A stretch of DNA of 64,000 nt from Gracilimonas sediminicola (GCF_024320785.1 NZ_JANDBC010000001.1:2111424-2175423); one strand, 5' to 3'. Shown: positions 45,934-56,081, counted from the stretch's first letter. Notes: a model not told the origin generated them from the letters alone. Made by a program: numbers and translations.

Positions 45934-46569
45934 TTATTCTTCGTAATAGGTTTTAGCTGCGGTAAGTAATACATCGCCATCAATACGCTCTTTGTAATTT
46001 GGATTCACATAATTGAACCGGACTATCCCATCGGTATTTACAATGTAAACAGCCGGGGCCGGTAGCAGATGGTGATCATACCCTGAATCTCCTTCAAGGT
46101 CAATACCTATGGACTTATATCTCTCAACAGTTTCAGTATCTACCTTAAAAGCTAAGCCAAAGGCCTTGGTTGCATTCATGGGGCTGTCGGAGAGCAGGGT
46201 ATATCCCAATTCGTTTTCATTGAGCGTGGCTTTGAGTTTTTCGGGACGATCCGGGCTGATAGCTAAAATTTGATACCCGATTTCATATAAATCATCTTCA
46301 ATTTTTTTAAGGTCAGCAAGATGTCGGCTGCAATAAGGGCACCAGCCGCCTCGGTAAAAAACCAATATGGAAGGCTGTTCGTACACTTTATCACGGAGAC
46401 TGACCGTCTCGCCATCAATATTCTTTACGGTGACATCAGGGATTTCTGAGCTGATCAGCAGTGGTGTTACTTCATTGGCGCTGGCGGCATAATCCTGAGC
46501 CTGCAGAAAAGGCATTGATAGAAAAGAAATAATGAATGCTGCGAGGGTTGTTTTAAGGTAAAAATTCAT
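45934..46569 (-). CDS. Exported peroxiredoxin-like (AhpC/TSA, thioredoxin fold) protein
   Basis: 211 residues with a signal peptide ending near FLQAQ (about 25). Thioredoxin-fold core: ILVFYRGGWCPYCSRHLADLKKIEDDL with a CPYC pair, then GYQILAISPDRPEKL and PAVYIVNTDGIVRFNYVNPNYKERI. The W-CPYC form resembles the PRX-like2 group, which reduces peroxides or acts as an envelope thiol oxidoreductase. Likely operon with the YgjP-like gene. Confidence 0.85.
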   Translation of the reverse strand: MNFYLKTTLAAFIISFLSMPFLQAQDYAASANEVTPLLISSEIPDVTVKNIDGETVSLRDKVYEQPSILVFYRGGWCPYCSRHLADLKKIEDDLYEIGYQILAISPDRPEKLKATLNENELGYTLLSDSPMNATKAFGLAFKVDTETVERYKSIGIDLEGDSGYDHHLLPAPAVYIVNTDGIVRFNYVNPNYKERIDGDVLLTAAKTYYEE

Positions 46570-46682
46570 GAATTACCGTTAGTTGGGTTAATATTTCTTT
46601 AAAGACGACCTGAATGGAACAATTTCTTACTCAATCTCCTTCATAATAGCATAAGATCAATACAGAAAACAAGTTAGAACAA

Positions 46683-47579
46683 ATGGAAATAGGAAATATT
46701 TACGAATTAGTAACCGGAAAAGTAGAAGAATGGTTGACTACCACCATCGAAATGCTGCCAAACCTTGCAGTGGCGTTATTGGTCGTCATCGTTTTTTATG
46801 CCATTGCCAAGGGGATACGGAAATTTGTTGGCAAAGTGCTTTCCAAAGTTACGACTAATAAAACCGTAACCGGGTTAGCCCAAACCGTATTGGGAGTTCT
46901 GGTAATCGGTATCGGGGTTTTTATTGCGCTTAGCATTCTGAACCTGGATGGTATGGTAACCAGCTTACTTGCCGGTGCGGGTATTATTGGACTGGCTTTA
47001 GGTTTTGCCTTTCAGGATATCGCCTCGAATTTTATATCGGGCGTATTGTTATCGGTTCGCCACCCTTTTGGAATAGGTGATATCATAGAAACCAACGACC
47101 TTTTTGGAACCGTTGAGAAGCTGAATCTGAGAAATACGGTTATTCGCACCCCACAGGGACAAATTATTTATGTACCCAATAAAGTGGTGTACGAAAACCC
47201 ATTTGTAAACTATACCAAGAACGGAGAGCGAAGAATAGATTTGGCCTGCGGTGTTTCTTATGGAGATGACCTTGAAAAAGCGCGGAAAGTAGCCATTGAA
47301 GCCATCCAAGAACTGGATATGAGAGATACATCCAAAGATGTTGAGCTCTATTTTGATGAGTTTGGCGGCAGCTCGGTAAACTTCAAAATTCGCTTCTGGA
47401 TAGCATTCGATAAGCTACCTCAATATTGGGGAGCTCAAAGTGAAGCGATTATCGCGCTGAAAAAAGCATTTGACGAGAACGACATTATGATTCCATACCC
47501 CATCCGAACGCTGGATTTCGGAATCAGAGGTGGAGAAAAACTGAATGCCTCCATGGTTAACAATGGAAGTAACGCTTAG
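46683..47579 (+). CDS. Small-conductance mechanosensitive channel (MscS family)
   Basis: 298 residues: three TM helices (about 22-45, 65-88, 93-120), the pore helix with Gly/Ala packing (LLAGAGIIGLALGFAFQDIASNFISGV), then beta domain (FGIGDIIETNDLFGTVEKLNLRNTVIRTPQGQIIYVPNKVV) and an alpha/beta domain ending PYPIRTLDFG. It releases solutes on osmotic down-shock. Its stop codon overlaps the stop of the converging gene. Confidence 0.93.
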   Translation: MEIGNIYELVTGKVEEWLTTTIEMLPNLAVALLVVIVFYAIAKGIRKFVGKVLSKVTTNKTVTGLAQTVLGVLVIGIGVFIALSILNLDGMVTSLLAGAGIIGLALGFAFQDIASNFISGVLLSVRHPFGIGDIIETNDLFGTVEKLNLRNTVIRTPQGQIIYVPNKVVYENPFVNYTKNGERRIDLACGVSYGDDLEKARKVAIEAIQELDMRDTSKDVELYFDEFGGSSVNFKIRFWIAFDKLPQYWGAQSEAIIALKKAFDENDIMIPYPIRTLDFGIRGGEKLNASMVNNGSNA

Positions 47580-48841
47580 AAGCGTGGGTTAATCACGTTG
47601 TTGTACACAGAACCGAAGTTGAACTCAAACCCGAATGAGCCACCGTATTCATATGAGGTGGCTTGTTGGGATAAATTAAGCAGTCGTTCTTCCTCGGTTA
47701 AATCGCCGGCGGGCAGACTCAGCTGATCGTTGATCAAAGAGTATCGTGCGGAAAAGAAAATGGAGAGGCCCCTTACGATTCTCATGTTTACCCGGAATCC
47801 CATATTGACTCGGTTTTTGCTGAAGTCGTGCATGTAATTTCCGGCATCAAGCCAGCCATAAATACCACCCCAGGGCTGCGTGAAATCTGTTCTGATCGTC
47901 AGTTCCTGTCTCCATAAAAACTCCTCATCTTTGTTAAAAATGGTAGTTTCGCTGTAATCATAATAAGATCCGAGGATACCATACCGGAAGGTTACCTCGC
48001 GACGGTTATGCTCTCTGTAAGGGAAAAGGCTGTACTCGATAGAAGGTGTTGCCCCAATACTTAAATCAATGTTATTCTGGGTTGATGACTGTGCACGCTG
48101 ATAGGCACCTACCGTCCAGTGATCCCCTAAGCTAAAGGCCTGCAAGCCAAAAAATCTCTGGTTCTCAGTGATGTAAATATCGGTCGTTTCTTTGCCGGTG
48201 CTGTCTTCAGAAGTAAAACTTCGTCGGCGATAATTCTGATTATAATTGAAATTGATTTTCCATTGGTCGGTAATACGGCGGGCATCAACATTTCCGTTTA
48301 GCCTGAGGTTGCCCTGCGACTGCTCACCGTCAAAGTCGGTGCTGGCTCTCACCCTAAACACCCAACTGTTCCAGGGATCGGCTTCACTTACTACGGTACT
48401 TTCGCTTAAGGACCCGGAAAAATTTACGTTCAGATCAGAAAGGACTTCACGCCCGGCCAGGAAATAAACCAGTCCCAGTTTCACGTGCTTAACGAGGCGT
48501 CGGCGCATTTCGTCGTTAGTATCAGATTTAGGGCTCACAAAAGTGAGGATTTGAGATTTATCCTCGATAAAACCCTGTCCCATAAAATTCAGGGTATGCT
48601 CCCAGCCTCCGCTGCCTGTTTGCTGAAGTGTAACCAGAAGGTGTACTTCGGCATCCGATTGATCTCGTACAAAATTAATGAAATTCACCTCAGAGCGAAC
48701 ATAACTTCCGTTACAACCCCGGCAATCTAAATACACGTTGAGGGTTTGTTTCTCCTCAGGGGTGTCAGTAGTCTCTGATTGTGCGAGTGAATATATGGGG
48801 ATCAGTAAAAAGAGTAAGAGCAGGGTGTTCCTAAAGTTCAA
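47576..48841 (-). CDS. Predicted outer-membrane beta-barrel protein with N-terminal CxxC-containing domain
   Basis: 421 residues, signal peptide to about 21. An alpha/beta domain follows: TLNVYLDCRGCNGSYVRSEVNFINFVRDQSDAEVHLLVTLQQTGSGG, then about twelve alternating beta strands rich in aromatic residues, ending in a terminal Phe (INPRF), as for BamA-inserted barrels. I do not know a named function. The convergence with mscS overlaps by 4 nt. Confidence 0.7.
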   Translation of the reverse strand: MNFRNTLLLLFLLIPIYSLAQSETTDTPEEKQTLNVYLDCRGCNGSYVRSEVNFINFVRDQSDAEVHLLVTLQQTGSGGWEHTLNFMGQGFIEDKSQILTFVSPKSDTNDEMRRRLVKHVKLGLVYFLAGREVLSDLNVNFSGSLSESTVVSEADPWNSWVFRVRASTDFDGEQSQGNLRLNGNVDARRITDQWKINFNYNQNYRRRSFTSEDSTGKETTDIYITENQRFFGLQAFSLGDHWTVGAYQRAQSSTQNNIDLSIGATPSIEYSLFPYREHNRREVTFRYGILGSYYDYSETTIFNKDEEFLWRQELTIRTDFTQPWGGIYGWLDAGNYMHDFSKNRVNMGFRVNMRIVRGLSIFFSARYSLINDQLSLPAGDLTEEERLLNLSQQATSYEYGGSFGFEFNFGSVYNNVINPRF

Positions 48842-49000
48842 TGTCTTAAAGAAAAAGCTTGAAAATTTATTTCACCTAAAATACGAAATGAACAATTCAG
48901 GCTTTGAAAAAAACTTAAAAAAGAATGTAAATGAAATTTGCGGATAAACGATCCTCAGATAGCAACGGAAGGTTGTTCAAGGGCTGTTATTCAATGAAAA

Positions 49001-49750
49001 CTAATGCCCGATTAGAATCTGGAAAGCACTCATGGCAAGGATAGCCAGTGTAACCCAAAGCCCGACTTTTTTGGGAGAACACTGTTCAAGCGCTTCAGGA
49101 ATCAGGTCAGCAAAAACCATCCAGATCATAGCACCGGCTGCAAAGCCCAGGCCGAAGGGGAGGTATTCTTTAAAAACTTCAACAAACAGGAAAGCAGGGA
49201 TAGCCATTAACGGCTGGGGCAGGCTCGAAAAAATACTCCAAAGCACGGCTTTAAAAGCAGAAGTTCCCTGGGGAACCATAACCAGGCTGATAGCCAATCC
49301 TTCCGGGATGTTATGCACAGCAATAGCAATAGCGATAAAGACCCCAAACTCCATCGTGTTGGCAAACGAAACGCCCACACTTATTCCCTCCGCAAAGGAA
49401 TGAACCGTCATAATGCCGAGGAAAAGCAGCATCTGTTTGCGTTTGCCGGTAATAAGATCTTCAACGCCAACTTCCGTTCGGCCCTCCATCCATCGATTTG
49501 CTAATACCACCAAAATTACGCCGCCCAGCATCCCGCCCAGTGTCATCCATTGGTCGATGTCATACCCTTCCATGATAAGGCTGAAGCTGGCGGCGAGCAT
49601 CAACCCGGAAGCTGCAGCATTGGATTTACCCAACAGGGAAGGAGAAATATCCTTGATAAAAAAGAAAGGCAGAGCTCCCAATCCGGTAGTAACCGCCGTG
49701 AGCAGCGCATACAAAAAAACTTTGGTGATAGGGAGCGAGAGTAATTCCAT
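49001..49750 (-). CDS. ZIP family divalent metal transporter
   Basis: 249 residues, eight TM helices. The metal-path motifs HSFAEGISVG (TM4) and HNIPEGLAIS (TM5) are exact for ZIP/ZupT-type carriers of Zn, Fe or Mn. A FGLGFAAGAMIWMVFADLIPEALE motif closes it. Imports metal to the cytoplasm; could be under control of the DtxR-type repressor found at 20.3 kb, though this cannot be shown. A TATCTTTG element lies 19 nt upstream. Confidence 0.92.
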   Translation of the reverse strand: MELLSLPITKVFLYALLTAVTTGLGALPFFFIKDISPSLLGKSNAAASGLMLAASFSLIMEGYDIDQWMTLGGMLGGVILVVLANRWMEGRTEVGVEDLITGKRKQMLLFLGIMTVHSFAEGISVGVSFANTMEFGVFIAIAIAVHNIPEGLAISLVMVPQGTSAFKAVLWSIFSSLPQPLMAIPAFLFVEVFKEYLPFGLGFAAGAMIWMVFADLIPEALEQCSPKKVGLWVTLAILAMSAFQILIGH

Positions 49751-49768
49751 AATTCTATATTAGGACGG

Positions 49769-49776
49769 CAAAGATA
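49769..49776 (-). promoter_or_regulatory. Bacteroidota-type -7 element for the ZIP transporter gene
   Basis: Minus-strand TATCTTTG fits TAnnTTTG, 19 nt before the start codon. The same form TATCTTTA occurs upstream of gltX (9347) and lepA (35146). Confidence 0.5.
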
Positions 49777-49851
49777 GAAATCAAGCCACTGATTCCCTAA
49801 GCAACCTCGTAATTCCTGATAGTTTAAAGACAGTCAAAATAAAGATAGTGG

Positions 49852-51192
49852 GTGGTGAATGATCAATCCACTAATCACATTGAAAAAGATGATTCTTCAA
49901 AAGTCCACAAACCAACAAAAAGCTTGATCACTCAACTAACATCTCTTGGCAAATCCGGATTATTATTCGCTCTTTTTCTATTTCTGCAACCGGCAGGAAT
50001 ATTTGCTCAACAAGCAGAAGAGAATGCGGCCAGTCCGTTTGAAGTCAGTGTAAGTTACACCGGAGATTTATTCGGAAATGTAGCCGGAGGGAATGAGACC
50101 GGCATCCGTTATTTTGATAATATTGATGTAAACATGCAGGTAAACTTCGATGAGCTTCCGCTTGGGCTTTCGGGCACAACCTTTTATGTGTACGGTATAG
50201 GAAATCAGGGTGGAAGTATTAGCGGACTTGCCGGAGACCTGCAGGGGATAAGTAACATTGAGGCCGAAAACTCGTGGCGTATTTTTGAAATATGGGTTCA
50301 GAAAAAATTCTTTCTCGCCAACAGCTCCATCCTCCTAGGGTTGTATGATATTAACTCCGAGTTTAACGTTCTGAACAGCAGCCTTTTATTCCTGAACAGC
50401 TCACACGGGTTAGATCCTACCATAGCGCTAAGCGGAGTGCTTGGCCCATCTACCTTTCCATACACCTCACTTGCCGCTCGTTTAAAGATAAATCCATTTA
50501 GCGGATTGTATATGCAGGCGGCAGTTTTGGATGGAGTGCCATCCGATCCGGGCAATACCAGAGGAACAAAAATTTACCTCCGGGAACGGGATGGAGTTTT
50601 TGTGATTGGAGAAATCGGGTTTCAGTCGCTGAGAGATAACAGCCTGCAGATGCGAAACCGGGTTACACGCCTTCAGAACATGCTGGATCCTGGTGTGGTC
50701 GGTAATAATAAAATTGCGATAGGGGGATGGTTTTACAGTAATGAGCGAAGTACCTGGGAAGTGACCGGTTTTAGGGAGCAGGAGTTTGGGTTTTATGCAC
50801 TTGGGGAATACGAGATATTTTCAAATACATCAACATCACCGCGAAGCCTGAAGACTTTTTTCAGAGCCGGTGCGGTGAATCCGGACATTAATATGCTGAA
50901 CGGATTTTTAGGCGGTGGATTTGTTTTTGACGGGTTGATACCGGGTCGCCCGGGTGATCAAACCGGTTTAGCGGTAGCTCATGCAATGGCGAGTCCTGAA
51001 TACCGAAGCGTTACCTACCTGAATAGCTATAAACCAGAAAAAGCAGAAACCAATATTGAGTTTACGCATCAATTCGCATTAAATGATTATGTTCAGGTTC
51101 AGGGAAACGCCCAATATGTGCTTAACCCCGGCCTGGACGCCACGCTGGATGATGCCGTTGTTGTTGGCGCCCGCCTTGTAATTGGGTTTTAA
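49852..51192 (+). CDS. OprB-like carbohydrate-selective porin
   Basis: 446 residues, with GTG start (GTG at 49852 or 49855). The leader is long (about 55) and ends at AGIFAQQ. The barrel has strands such as FEVSVSYTGDLFGNVAGG, SWRIFEIWVQKKFFLANSSILLGLYDINSEFNVL, NIEFTHQFALNDYVQVQGNAQYVLNPG and a final ARLVIGF. These match OprB (PF04966) porins that admit sugars through the outer membrane. A second porin gene follows 19 nt later. Confidence 0.85.
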   Translation: MVNDQSTNHIEKDDSSKVHKPTKSLITQLTSLGKSGLLFALFLFLQPAGIFAQQAEENAASPFEVSVSYTGDLFGNVAGGNETGIRYFDNIDVNMQVNFDELPLGLSGTTFYVYGIGNQGGSISGLAGDLQGISNIEAENSWRIFEIWVQKKFFLANSSILLGLYDINSEFNVLNSSLLFLNSSHGLDPTIALSGVLGPSTFPYTSLAARLKINPFSGLYMQAAVLDGVPSDPGNTRGTKIYLRERDGVFVIGEIGFQSLRDNSLQMRNRVTRLQNMLDPGVVGNNKIAIGGWFYSNERSTWEVTGFREQEFGFYALGEYEIFSNTSTSPRSLKTFFRAGAVNPDINMLNGFLGGGFVFDGLIPGRPGDQTGLAVAHAMASPEYRSVTYLNSYKPEKAETNIEFTHQFALNDYVQVQGNAQYVLNPGLDATLDDAVVVGARLVIGF

Positions 51193-51211
51193 CCGATAAT
51201 CAACATCTATT

Positions 51212-52252
51212 ATGAAACCTTCACAAAAGCTTTTTTCAACTCTGTTGCTGGCCATAGCATTCAGCCTGTTAAACTTTTCAGCTGTAGCACAGGACGATTC
51301 ATTTTTTATGGACGAACTTCGTGAGTTGTTTAAAAACGAATCACTGTCAGTGGGTGCCTTGGTTCAGGTTCAGGGTTTGTATGATTTTGACGATCAGGCA
51401 CCGGCTTCATCCCGGAGTTTCTCACTTCCTACAGCACGAATTAAGTTAAGCGGAAAGCTGGACGGAGGCTTTAACTATGTAGTTCATTTTGATGCAGCCG
51501 ACAATCCCATTCTGTTGGATGCTACCGCTGGATATAGCTTGAACAATGCATTTAATGTAACCGCCGGCGCCCAGAAACCGGGGATTAGTGCAGAATTTCT
51601 GAAAGGTCCTCAGGATCTCGATTTTGTGAGCCGCTCGCAGGTAGTTAAGGCGTTAGCAGAAAACCGGGATATCGGAGTGAGGGTGCATGGCCGCTTAGAT
51701 CAGGGCTTGGGCTACTCAGTTGGGATGTTCAATGGAAACAACCTGCAGCCCAATGACAACGATGCCTTTTACTATGCCGGCCGGTTATCTTTTGATGCTG
51801 AATTTAAAGACGGGACCAACCTGGCTTTAGGGGCAAACGGATCCTACGGAGAGCAAGATAACAAGTCTATAGCCGCGGGAACGATCCCTTTCATAGATGG
51901 AGAGTATGCAATTTTCGGAGGAGATGTACGGGTTGAAAACAGCGGATTTATTATGGGCGGAGAGTTCCTTTCTGCATTGATTGACTACAGTCAGTCCGGC
52001 GAATTTGATGATACGATCATGGGCTATCAGGTTACCGGCGGTTTTAAATTTCTTGAAAAAGCACAGTTTTTAGTGCGCTGGGATAGTTTTCAATCTGAAG
52101 ATATCCCTGCCTTAAACAGCGACGAGATTGTGATCGCATTGAATTATCTGCCCTCAGAACAAACGAAGATCAGGCTGAATTATATATTTCCACCAGAACA
52201 AGCTGAACTGGAAAATCACCGTATTGCCATGAATTTCCAGATTGGCTTCTAA
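51212..52252 (+). CDS. OprO/OprP-like (phosphate-selective type) porin
   Basis: 346 residues with signal peptide ending FSAVAQ (about 27). It has the opening LPTARIKLSGKLDGGFNYVVHFDAAD and the plug-like GAQKPGISAEFLKGPQDLDFVSRS of Porin_O_P proteins, then alternating strands and a C-terminal Phe. It could pass phosphate or other anions; the selectivity cannot be read. Likely operon with the OprB-like gene before it. The stop overlaps that of converging lgt by 4 nt. Confidence 0.85.
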   Translation: MKPSQKLFSTLLLAIAFSLLNFSAVAQDDSFFMDELRELFKNESLSVGALVQVQGLYDFDDQAPASSRSFSLPTARIKLSGKLDGGFNYVVHFDAADNPILLDATAGYSLNNAFNVTAGAQKPGISAEFLKGPQDLDFVSRSQVVKALAENRDIGVRVHGRLDQGLGYSVGMFNGNNLQPNDNDAFYYAGRLSFDAEFKDGTNLALGANGSYGEQDNKSIAAGTIPFIDGEYAIFGGDVRVENSGFIMGGEFLSALIDYSQSGEFDDTIMGYQVTGGFKFLEKAQFLVRWDSFQSEDIPALNSDEIVIALNYLPSEQTKIRLNYIFPPEQAELENHRIAMNFQIGF

Positions 52253-53082
52253 GGATTTGCCGGAGACGTCGAATAGCTGCTCCAGTCCACTCTTTTAAGC
52301 ACGATGTATAAACCAATCAATACGAGGGGGATGCTGAGCAGCTGCCCCATATTGAAGATCCAATCGCTGGCAAAATTAGCTTGTGGAATTTTGGTGTACT
52401 CCAGGAAGAACCGACCGGAGAACAGCAGGATTAAAAACATCCCAAACAACGAACCTTCTGGTGGATGCGCTTTATACTTTTTGTAGATGTACCAAAGTAC
52501 CGCAAATACGAGCAGGCAAAGAATGGCTTCGTACAACATGGTTGGGTGGCGTGGAATGGTACCGGCAGGTCCGGGCAGGTTGGTGAAAACAACACCCCAG
52601 GAGACATCGGTGGCATGTCCGTAAATTTCAGAATTGAAGAAATTTCCCGTTCTGATGAAAGCACCGCCCACGGCTGTGGGAATTACAACCCGGTCGGCCA
52701 GCCACCAGAAACTCATTTTCGGGGCTTTTTTACTCTGGTAATACATGGCTACAATAATCCCGATTGCTGCACCGTGGCTTGCCAATCCGCCATTCCAAAT
52801 AGCCAGCACCTGATCTAAATTCCGCAGATAATAGGAGGGATCATAAAAAATAACGTGGCCGAGGCGGGCACCAATCACGGTTCCCACTAAAACCCAGGTG
52901 AGAATACTTTCCATTTCCTCGACTTTACGGCCACCGTCTTTCCACAATTTCACCCCAAAGAAATAGCCGGATACAAAAGCCCCGGCAAACATCAACCCGT
53001 ACCAACGGGGTGCAATAGGGCCAATGGAAAAGATTTCAGGGTCGATGCCCCATGTCAGGTTTTGCAATAATGCGATGATCAT
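52249..53082 (-). CDS. lgt: Prolipoprotein diacylglyceryl transferase
   Basis: 277 residues with seven TM segments. It puts diacylglycerol on the lipobox Cys, the first step for lipoproteins like those noted in this window. The signature R-x-GNFFNSEIYG (RTGNFFNSEIYG) and GGLASHGAAIGI with the essential His are present, as is RHPTMLYEAI and SGRFFLEY. Confidence 0.95.
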   Translation of the reverse strand: MIIALLQNLTWGIDPEIFSIGPIAPRWYGLMFAGAFVSGYFFGVKLWKDGGRKVEEMESILTWVLVGTVIGARLGHVIFYDPSYYLRNLDQVLAIWNGGLASHGAAIGIIVAMYYQSKKAPKMSFWWLADRVVIPTAVGGAFIRTGNFFNSEIYGHATDVSWGVVFTNLPGPAGTIPRHPTMLYEAILCLLVFAVLWYIYKKYKAHPPEGSLFGMFLILLFSGRFFLEYTKIPQANFASDWIFNMGQLLSIPLVLIGLYIVLKRVDWSSYSTSPANP

Positions 53083-53224
53083 TAAGTCAGGTTTAAGAAA
53101 GTTCAGCAGAAAATAACAGCACTGACGGGAAAGTGAAACTAAAAGCTAATTTATTAACTCATTTTTTACACCAAATGCCTATACTTGATTAAAGACAAAA
53201 CAGGGAACAAAAAGGGAAGTTAGT

Positions 53225-53878
53225 TTGCAGGAAGATCGCAGATTTGTCCGGCCAAGAAAGCAGTTGGTAGAAACGCTACGCAAAAAAGGTATCGAAGATG
53301 AGCGTGTGTTAATGGCTATCGGGAAGATACCCCGGCATAAATTGATTGACACCGCCCTGCACACCAAAGCCTATAACGACACTGCTCTCCCAATCGGGAT
53401 GGGCCAAACCATCTCTCAGCCCTTCACTGTAGCGGCTCAAACCGAATTGCTCAATATTGAGAAAGGCGAAAAGATTTTAGAGATCGGAACAGGTTCCGGT
53501 TACCAGTGTATGGTTTTGTGTGAACTTGGAGCCGATGTTTACAGCGTGGAACGCCACAAAGAGCTCTATCACCGTGCGAAGGAAGCCCTTCACGAATTAG
53601 GCTATCGAGCCATGCTGAAAGTGGGAGACGGAACGCTGGGGTGGTCCACCTATGCGCCTTATGATGGTATTGTTGTGACTGCCGGAGCTCCCGTTGTGCC
53701 GGACGATTTGGTGCAGCAATTGGCCATTGGCGGCCGGTTAGTAATTCCGGTGGGGGACGACACCAAGCAGATGATGTTGCGCATAACACGGGTTTCCGAA
53801 AATGAATATGAGCGTGAAGAACTGGCTGATTTCAAATTTGTACCGCTTATCGGCGAAAAAGGATGGGGTGGCTCGTAG
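53225..53878 (+). CDS. pcm: Protein-L-isoaspartate O-methyltransferase
   Basis: 217 residues with a TTG start. It repairs isoaspartyl damage in aged proteins using SAM. Family motifs: GIEDERVLMAIGKIPRHKLI, ALPIGMGQTISQPFTVAAQTELL, SAM site ILEIGTGSGYQCMVL, and VVTAGAPVVPDDLVQQLAIGGRLVIPVG. Its stop is overlapped by the start of the DUF368 gene, so the two are co-translated. Confidence 0.93.
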   Translation: MQEDRRFVRPRKQLVETLRKKGIEDERVLMAIGKIPRHKLIDTALHTKAYNDTALPIGMGQTISQPFTVAAQTELLNIEKGEKILEIGTGSGYQCMVLCELGADVYSVERHKELYHRAKEALHELGYRAMLKVGDGTLGWSTYAPYDGIVVTAGAPVVPDDLVQQLAIGGRLVIPVGDDTKQMMLRITRVSENEYEREELADFKFVPLIGEKGWGGS

Positions 53879-55014
53879 TGACTGAAACGGAGCAAACGTC
53901 AACCTCACCCAAAGACACCACCACTTTTAAAGAAGCCCCGTTTTTAGCCCTTAAGGGCTTTTTGATGGGATCGGCGGATATTGTGCCGGGCGTAAGTGGC
54001 GGAACCATGGCCTTGATTGTGGGTATTTACGAACGCTTGTTGAATGCCATTAAAAGCGTAAACGGTAATTTCATAAAGCTTTTTTTCACGCTGAAATGGA
54101 AAGCGGCGTTTAAAGAAATCCATATCTTTTTCCTGGCATTTCTGTTTCTGGGGATCTTTTCAGCGCTGGCCTTTTTCACCAAAGTAGTGCCGCTGCAGGT
54201 GTATATGTTTACCCATCCCGAAATTGTGTATGGACTCTTTTTCGGGTTGATTGTAGGCTCTATCTACATTTTGATTAAAGCTCTTGAGCGGTTCACTAAA
54301 ACAGAACTATTGATGCTGGTGCTGGGAATGGCCTTTGGAATCTGGATCGTATCTCTGGTTCCGGCCGATACGCCTGAACATCCGGCCTTTGTATTTTTGA
54401 GTGGCAGTATCGCCATTTGTGCCATGATTTTGCCGGGTATCTCCGGTTCGTACCTGTTGCTTATTATGCGGAAATATGATTACCTGCTTTCTGAAATCGG
54501 GAAGCTGGGCGGTGTGGAAACTGTAGACGGTTTGATTGGATTGTTGCCTTTTGTGCTGGGAGCTGTTGTTGGTTTAGCTGCTTTTTCGAGATTTCTTTCC
54601 TGGTTGCTTTCAAAATATCATTCCCAAACCATAGCCGTGCTAATTGGCTTTTTGATTGGGTCTCTATATGTGATTTGGCCGTACCAGCATCGGGAGTTTG
54701 TGCAACGCGCGGAGGTGACACAGGTGGAGTATATGAATCACCCCAAGGTGCAGGAGCTGATGGAAAATCCACCAAACACAAACCTGCCGGAATTTGAACG
54801 GATCGGTGAAATCAGGAATGCTGATTCTACTTTTGAGGAGATGAAACAGGTAGAGATTGAGACGGTTAAAAATAAGCTGATCAAATCAGAACCGTTTATT
54901 CCGGGCTGGTTGGGTGCCAAACCCGGCGACGCTCCCAATGTGTGGGGTGGTATCATTGGGATGTTGGTTGGAGTTATATTAGTGGGAGGTTTGGACCGGC
55001 TCCGCGACAAATAA
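53863..55014 (+). CDS. DUF368 membrane protein, probable polyprenyl-phosphate (C55-P) transporter
   Basis: 383 residues (or 378 if the GTG at 53878 is used). Eight to ten TM helices. The two inverted family repeats are seen: SADIVPGVSGGTMALIVGIYERLL and CAMILPGISGSYLLLIMRKYDYLL. DUF368 proteins (PopT) were recently shown with DedA proteins (UptA) to recycle undecaprenyl phosphate across the membrane for wall synthesis. An unusual charged segment (about 275-330, with NPPNTNLPEFERIGEIRNADSTFEEMKQ broken over it) lies before the last TM. Coupled to pcm. Confidence 0.85.
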   Translation: MGWLVVTETEQTSTSPKDTTTFKEAPFLALKGFLMGSADIVPGVSGGTMALIVGIYERLLNAIKSVNGNFIKLFFTLKWKAAFKEIHIFFLAFLFLGIFSALAFFTKVVPLQVYMFTHPEIVYGLFFGLIVGSIYILIKALERFTKTELLMLVLGMAFGIWIVSLVPADTPEHPAFVFLSGSIAICAMILPGISGSYLLLIMRKYDYLLSEIGKLGGVETVDGLIGLLPFVLGAVVGLAAFSRFLSWLLSKYHSQTIAVLIGFLIGSLYVIWPYQHREFVQRAEVTQVEYMNHPKVQELMENPPNTNLPEFERIGEIRNADSTFEEMKQVEIETVKNKLIKSEPFIPGWLGAKPGDAPNVWGGIIGMLVGVILVGGLDRLRDK

Positions 55015-55084
55015 AGATGGAACATTAGCGGCCGCTAACTTATTTTATTATTAGAGTTAGTAATTCAACAAAACAGGAGTGGCC

Positions 55085-56065
55085 ATGAATGTGAAGCGCG
55101 TATTAATCCCTACCGATCTTTCCGAGAAATCCAATGCGGCATTAAAGTCAGCCGATCTTTTTATAGATAAATTCGACTGCACTGTTGACCTGATGCATGT
55201 TATACCCTTGTCAAAATATTTAGGCGACAGTTTTGATAAGATCGGGGTGCCACTGAGTATGGATAAAGACATATATCCCAAACTCATCGAAAATCAGCGG
55301 AAGGAACTCAGTGCCTTTGCGAATGAGCACATCAAAAAGAAAGATAAGCGCGGAGAGTACATTGTAAATATAGACCGCAAGCCCTCCGACTCTATTCTGC
55401 GCCAAATTGAGAAAGGGAATTATGATTTGGTGATAATGAGTGCGAAGGGGGATCATTTCGCTGATTTCTTCCACGGCAGTGCTACCGATAAAGTAATTCG
55501 ACGCTCCAAAACACCGGTACTTACGTTATCCCAGAAAATGTTATCCGATCACATAAACACCATCGTAGTACCGTGTGATTTTTCCAATCACTCGCTGGCT
55601 GCCATCCCTTTAGCATTTGATGTAGCCCAGAAATTCGGAGCTAAACTTGAGCTGCTGAATGTGATTGAAATGTATGCTCACGATGTGCACGGTATAGAGC
55701 CAACCACCATCGGGGTAGATGAAGAAGCTGTTTATGGTGGACTAAAAGGCCGCTTGAATAGCTTTTTTGATGATTACGAGGAATATAATTTTTCTGTGGA
55801 AGATGGTGAAGGTGACTTTCAGGATGCATTAGTCCATCACGAAAATGGAGAAGAAAATCGTATTGGGTTTAAGACCATTATTCTGAAATCCATTGCTGCT
55901 CACCACGAAATCATCGAATATGCCAATGAAAATGCCGACCTGGTGGTAATGAGCACCCACGGCCGCACCGGACTCTCCCGCATGTTGCTGGGTTCTACCA
56001 CCGAACAGGTAATTCAGCACCTCGAGAAGCCGCAAATTACCATTAAGCCGGAGTTGAAGGAGTAG
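55085..56065 (+). CDS. Universal stress protein, two Usp domains
   Basis: 326 residues from ATG 55085, which has GGAG five bases before it; an upstream GTG (55079) sits in that site. Two UspA domains: domain 1 from KRVLIPTDLSEKSNAALKSADL to about 155; domain 2 from INTIVVPCDFSNHSLAAIPLAFD to the end, with the ATP-loop pattern MSTHGRTGLSRMLLGSTTEQV only in the second. Cytoplasmic. Paired with a second such gene 237 nt on. Confidence 0.9.
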   Translation: MNVKRVLIPTDLSEKSNAALKSADLFIDKFDCTVDLMHVIPLSKYLGDSFDKIGVPLSMDKDIYPKLIENQRKELSAFANEHIKKKDKRGEYIVNIDRKPSDSILRQIEKGNYDLVIMSAKGDHFADFFHGSATDKVIRRSKTPVLTLSQKMLSDHINTIVVPCDFSNHSLAAIPLAFDVAQKFGAKLELLNVIEMYAHDVHGIEPTTIGVDEEAVYGGLKGRLNSFFDDYEEYNFSVEDGEGDFQDALVHHENGEENRIGFKTIILKSIAAHHEIIEYANENADLVVMSTHGRTGLSRMLLGSTTEQVIQHLEKPQITIKPELKE

Positions 56066-56081
56066 GGTTATAAATCCCAAA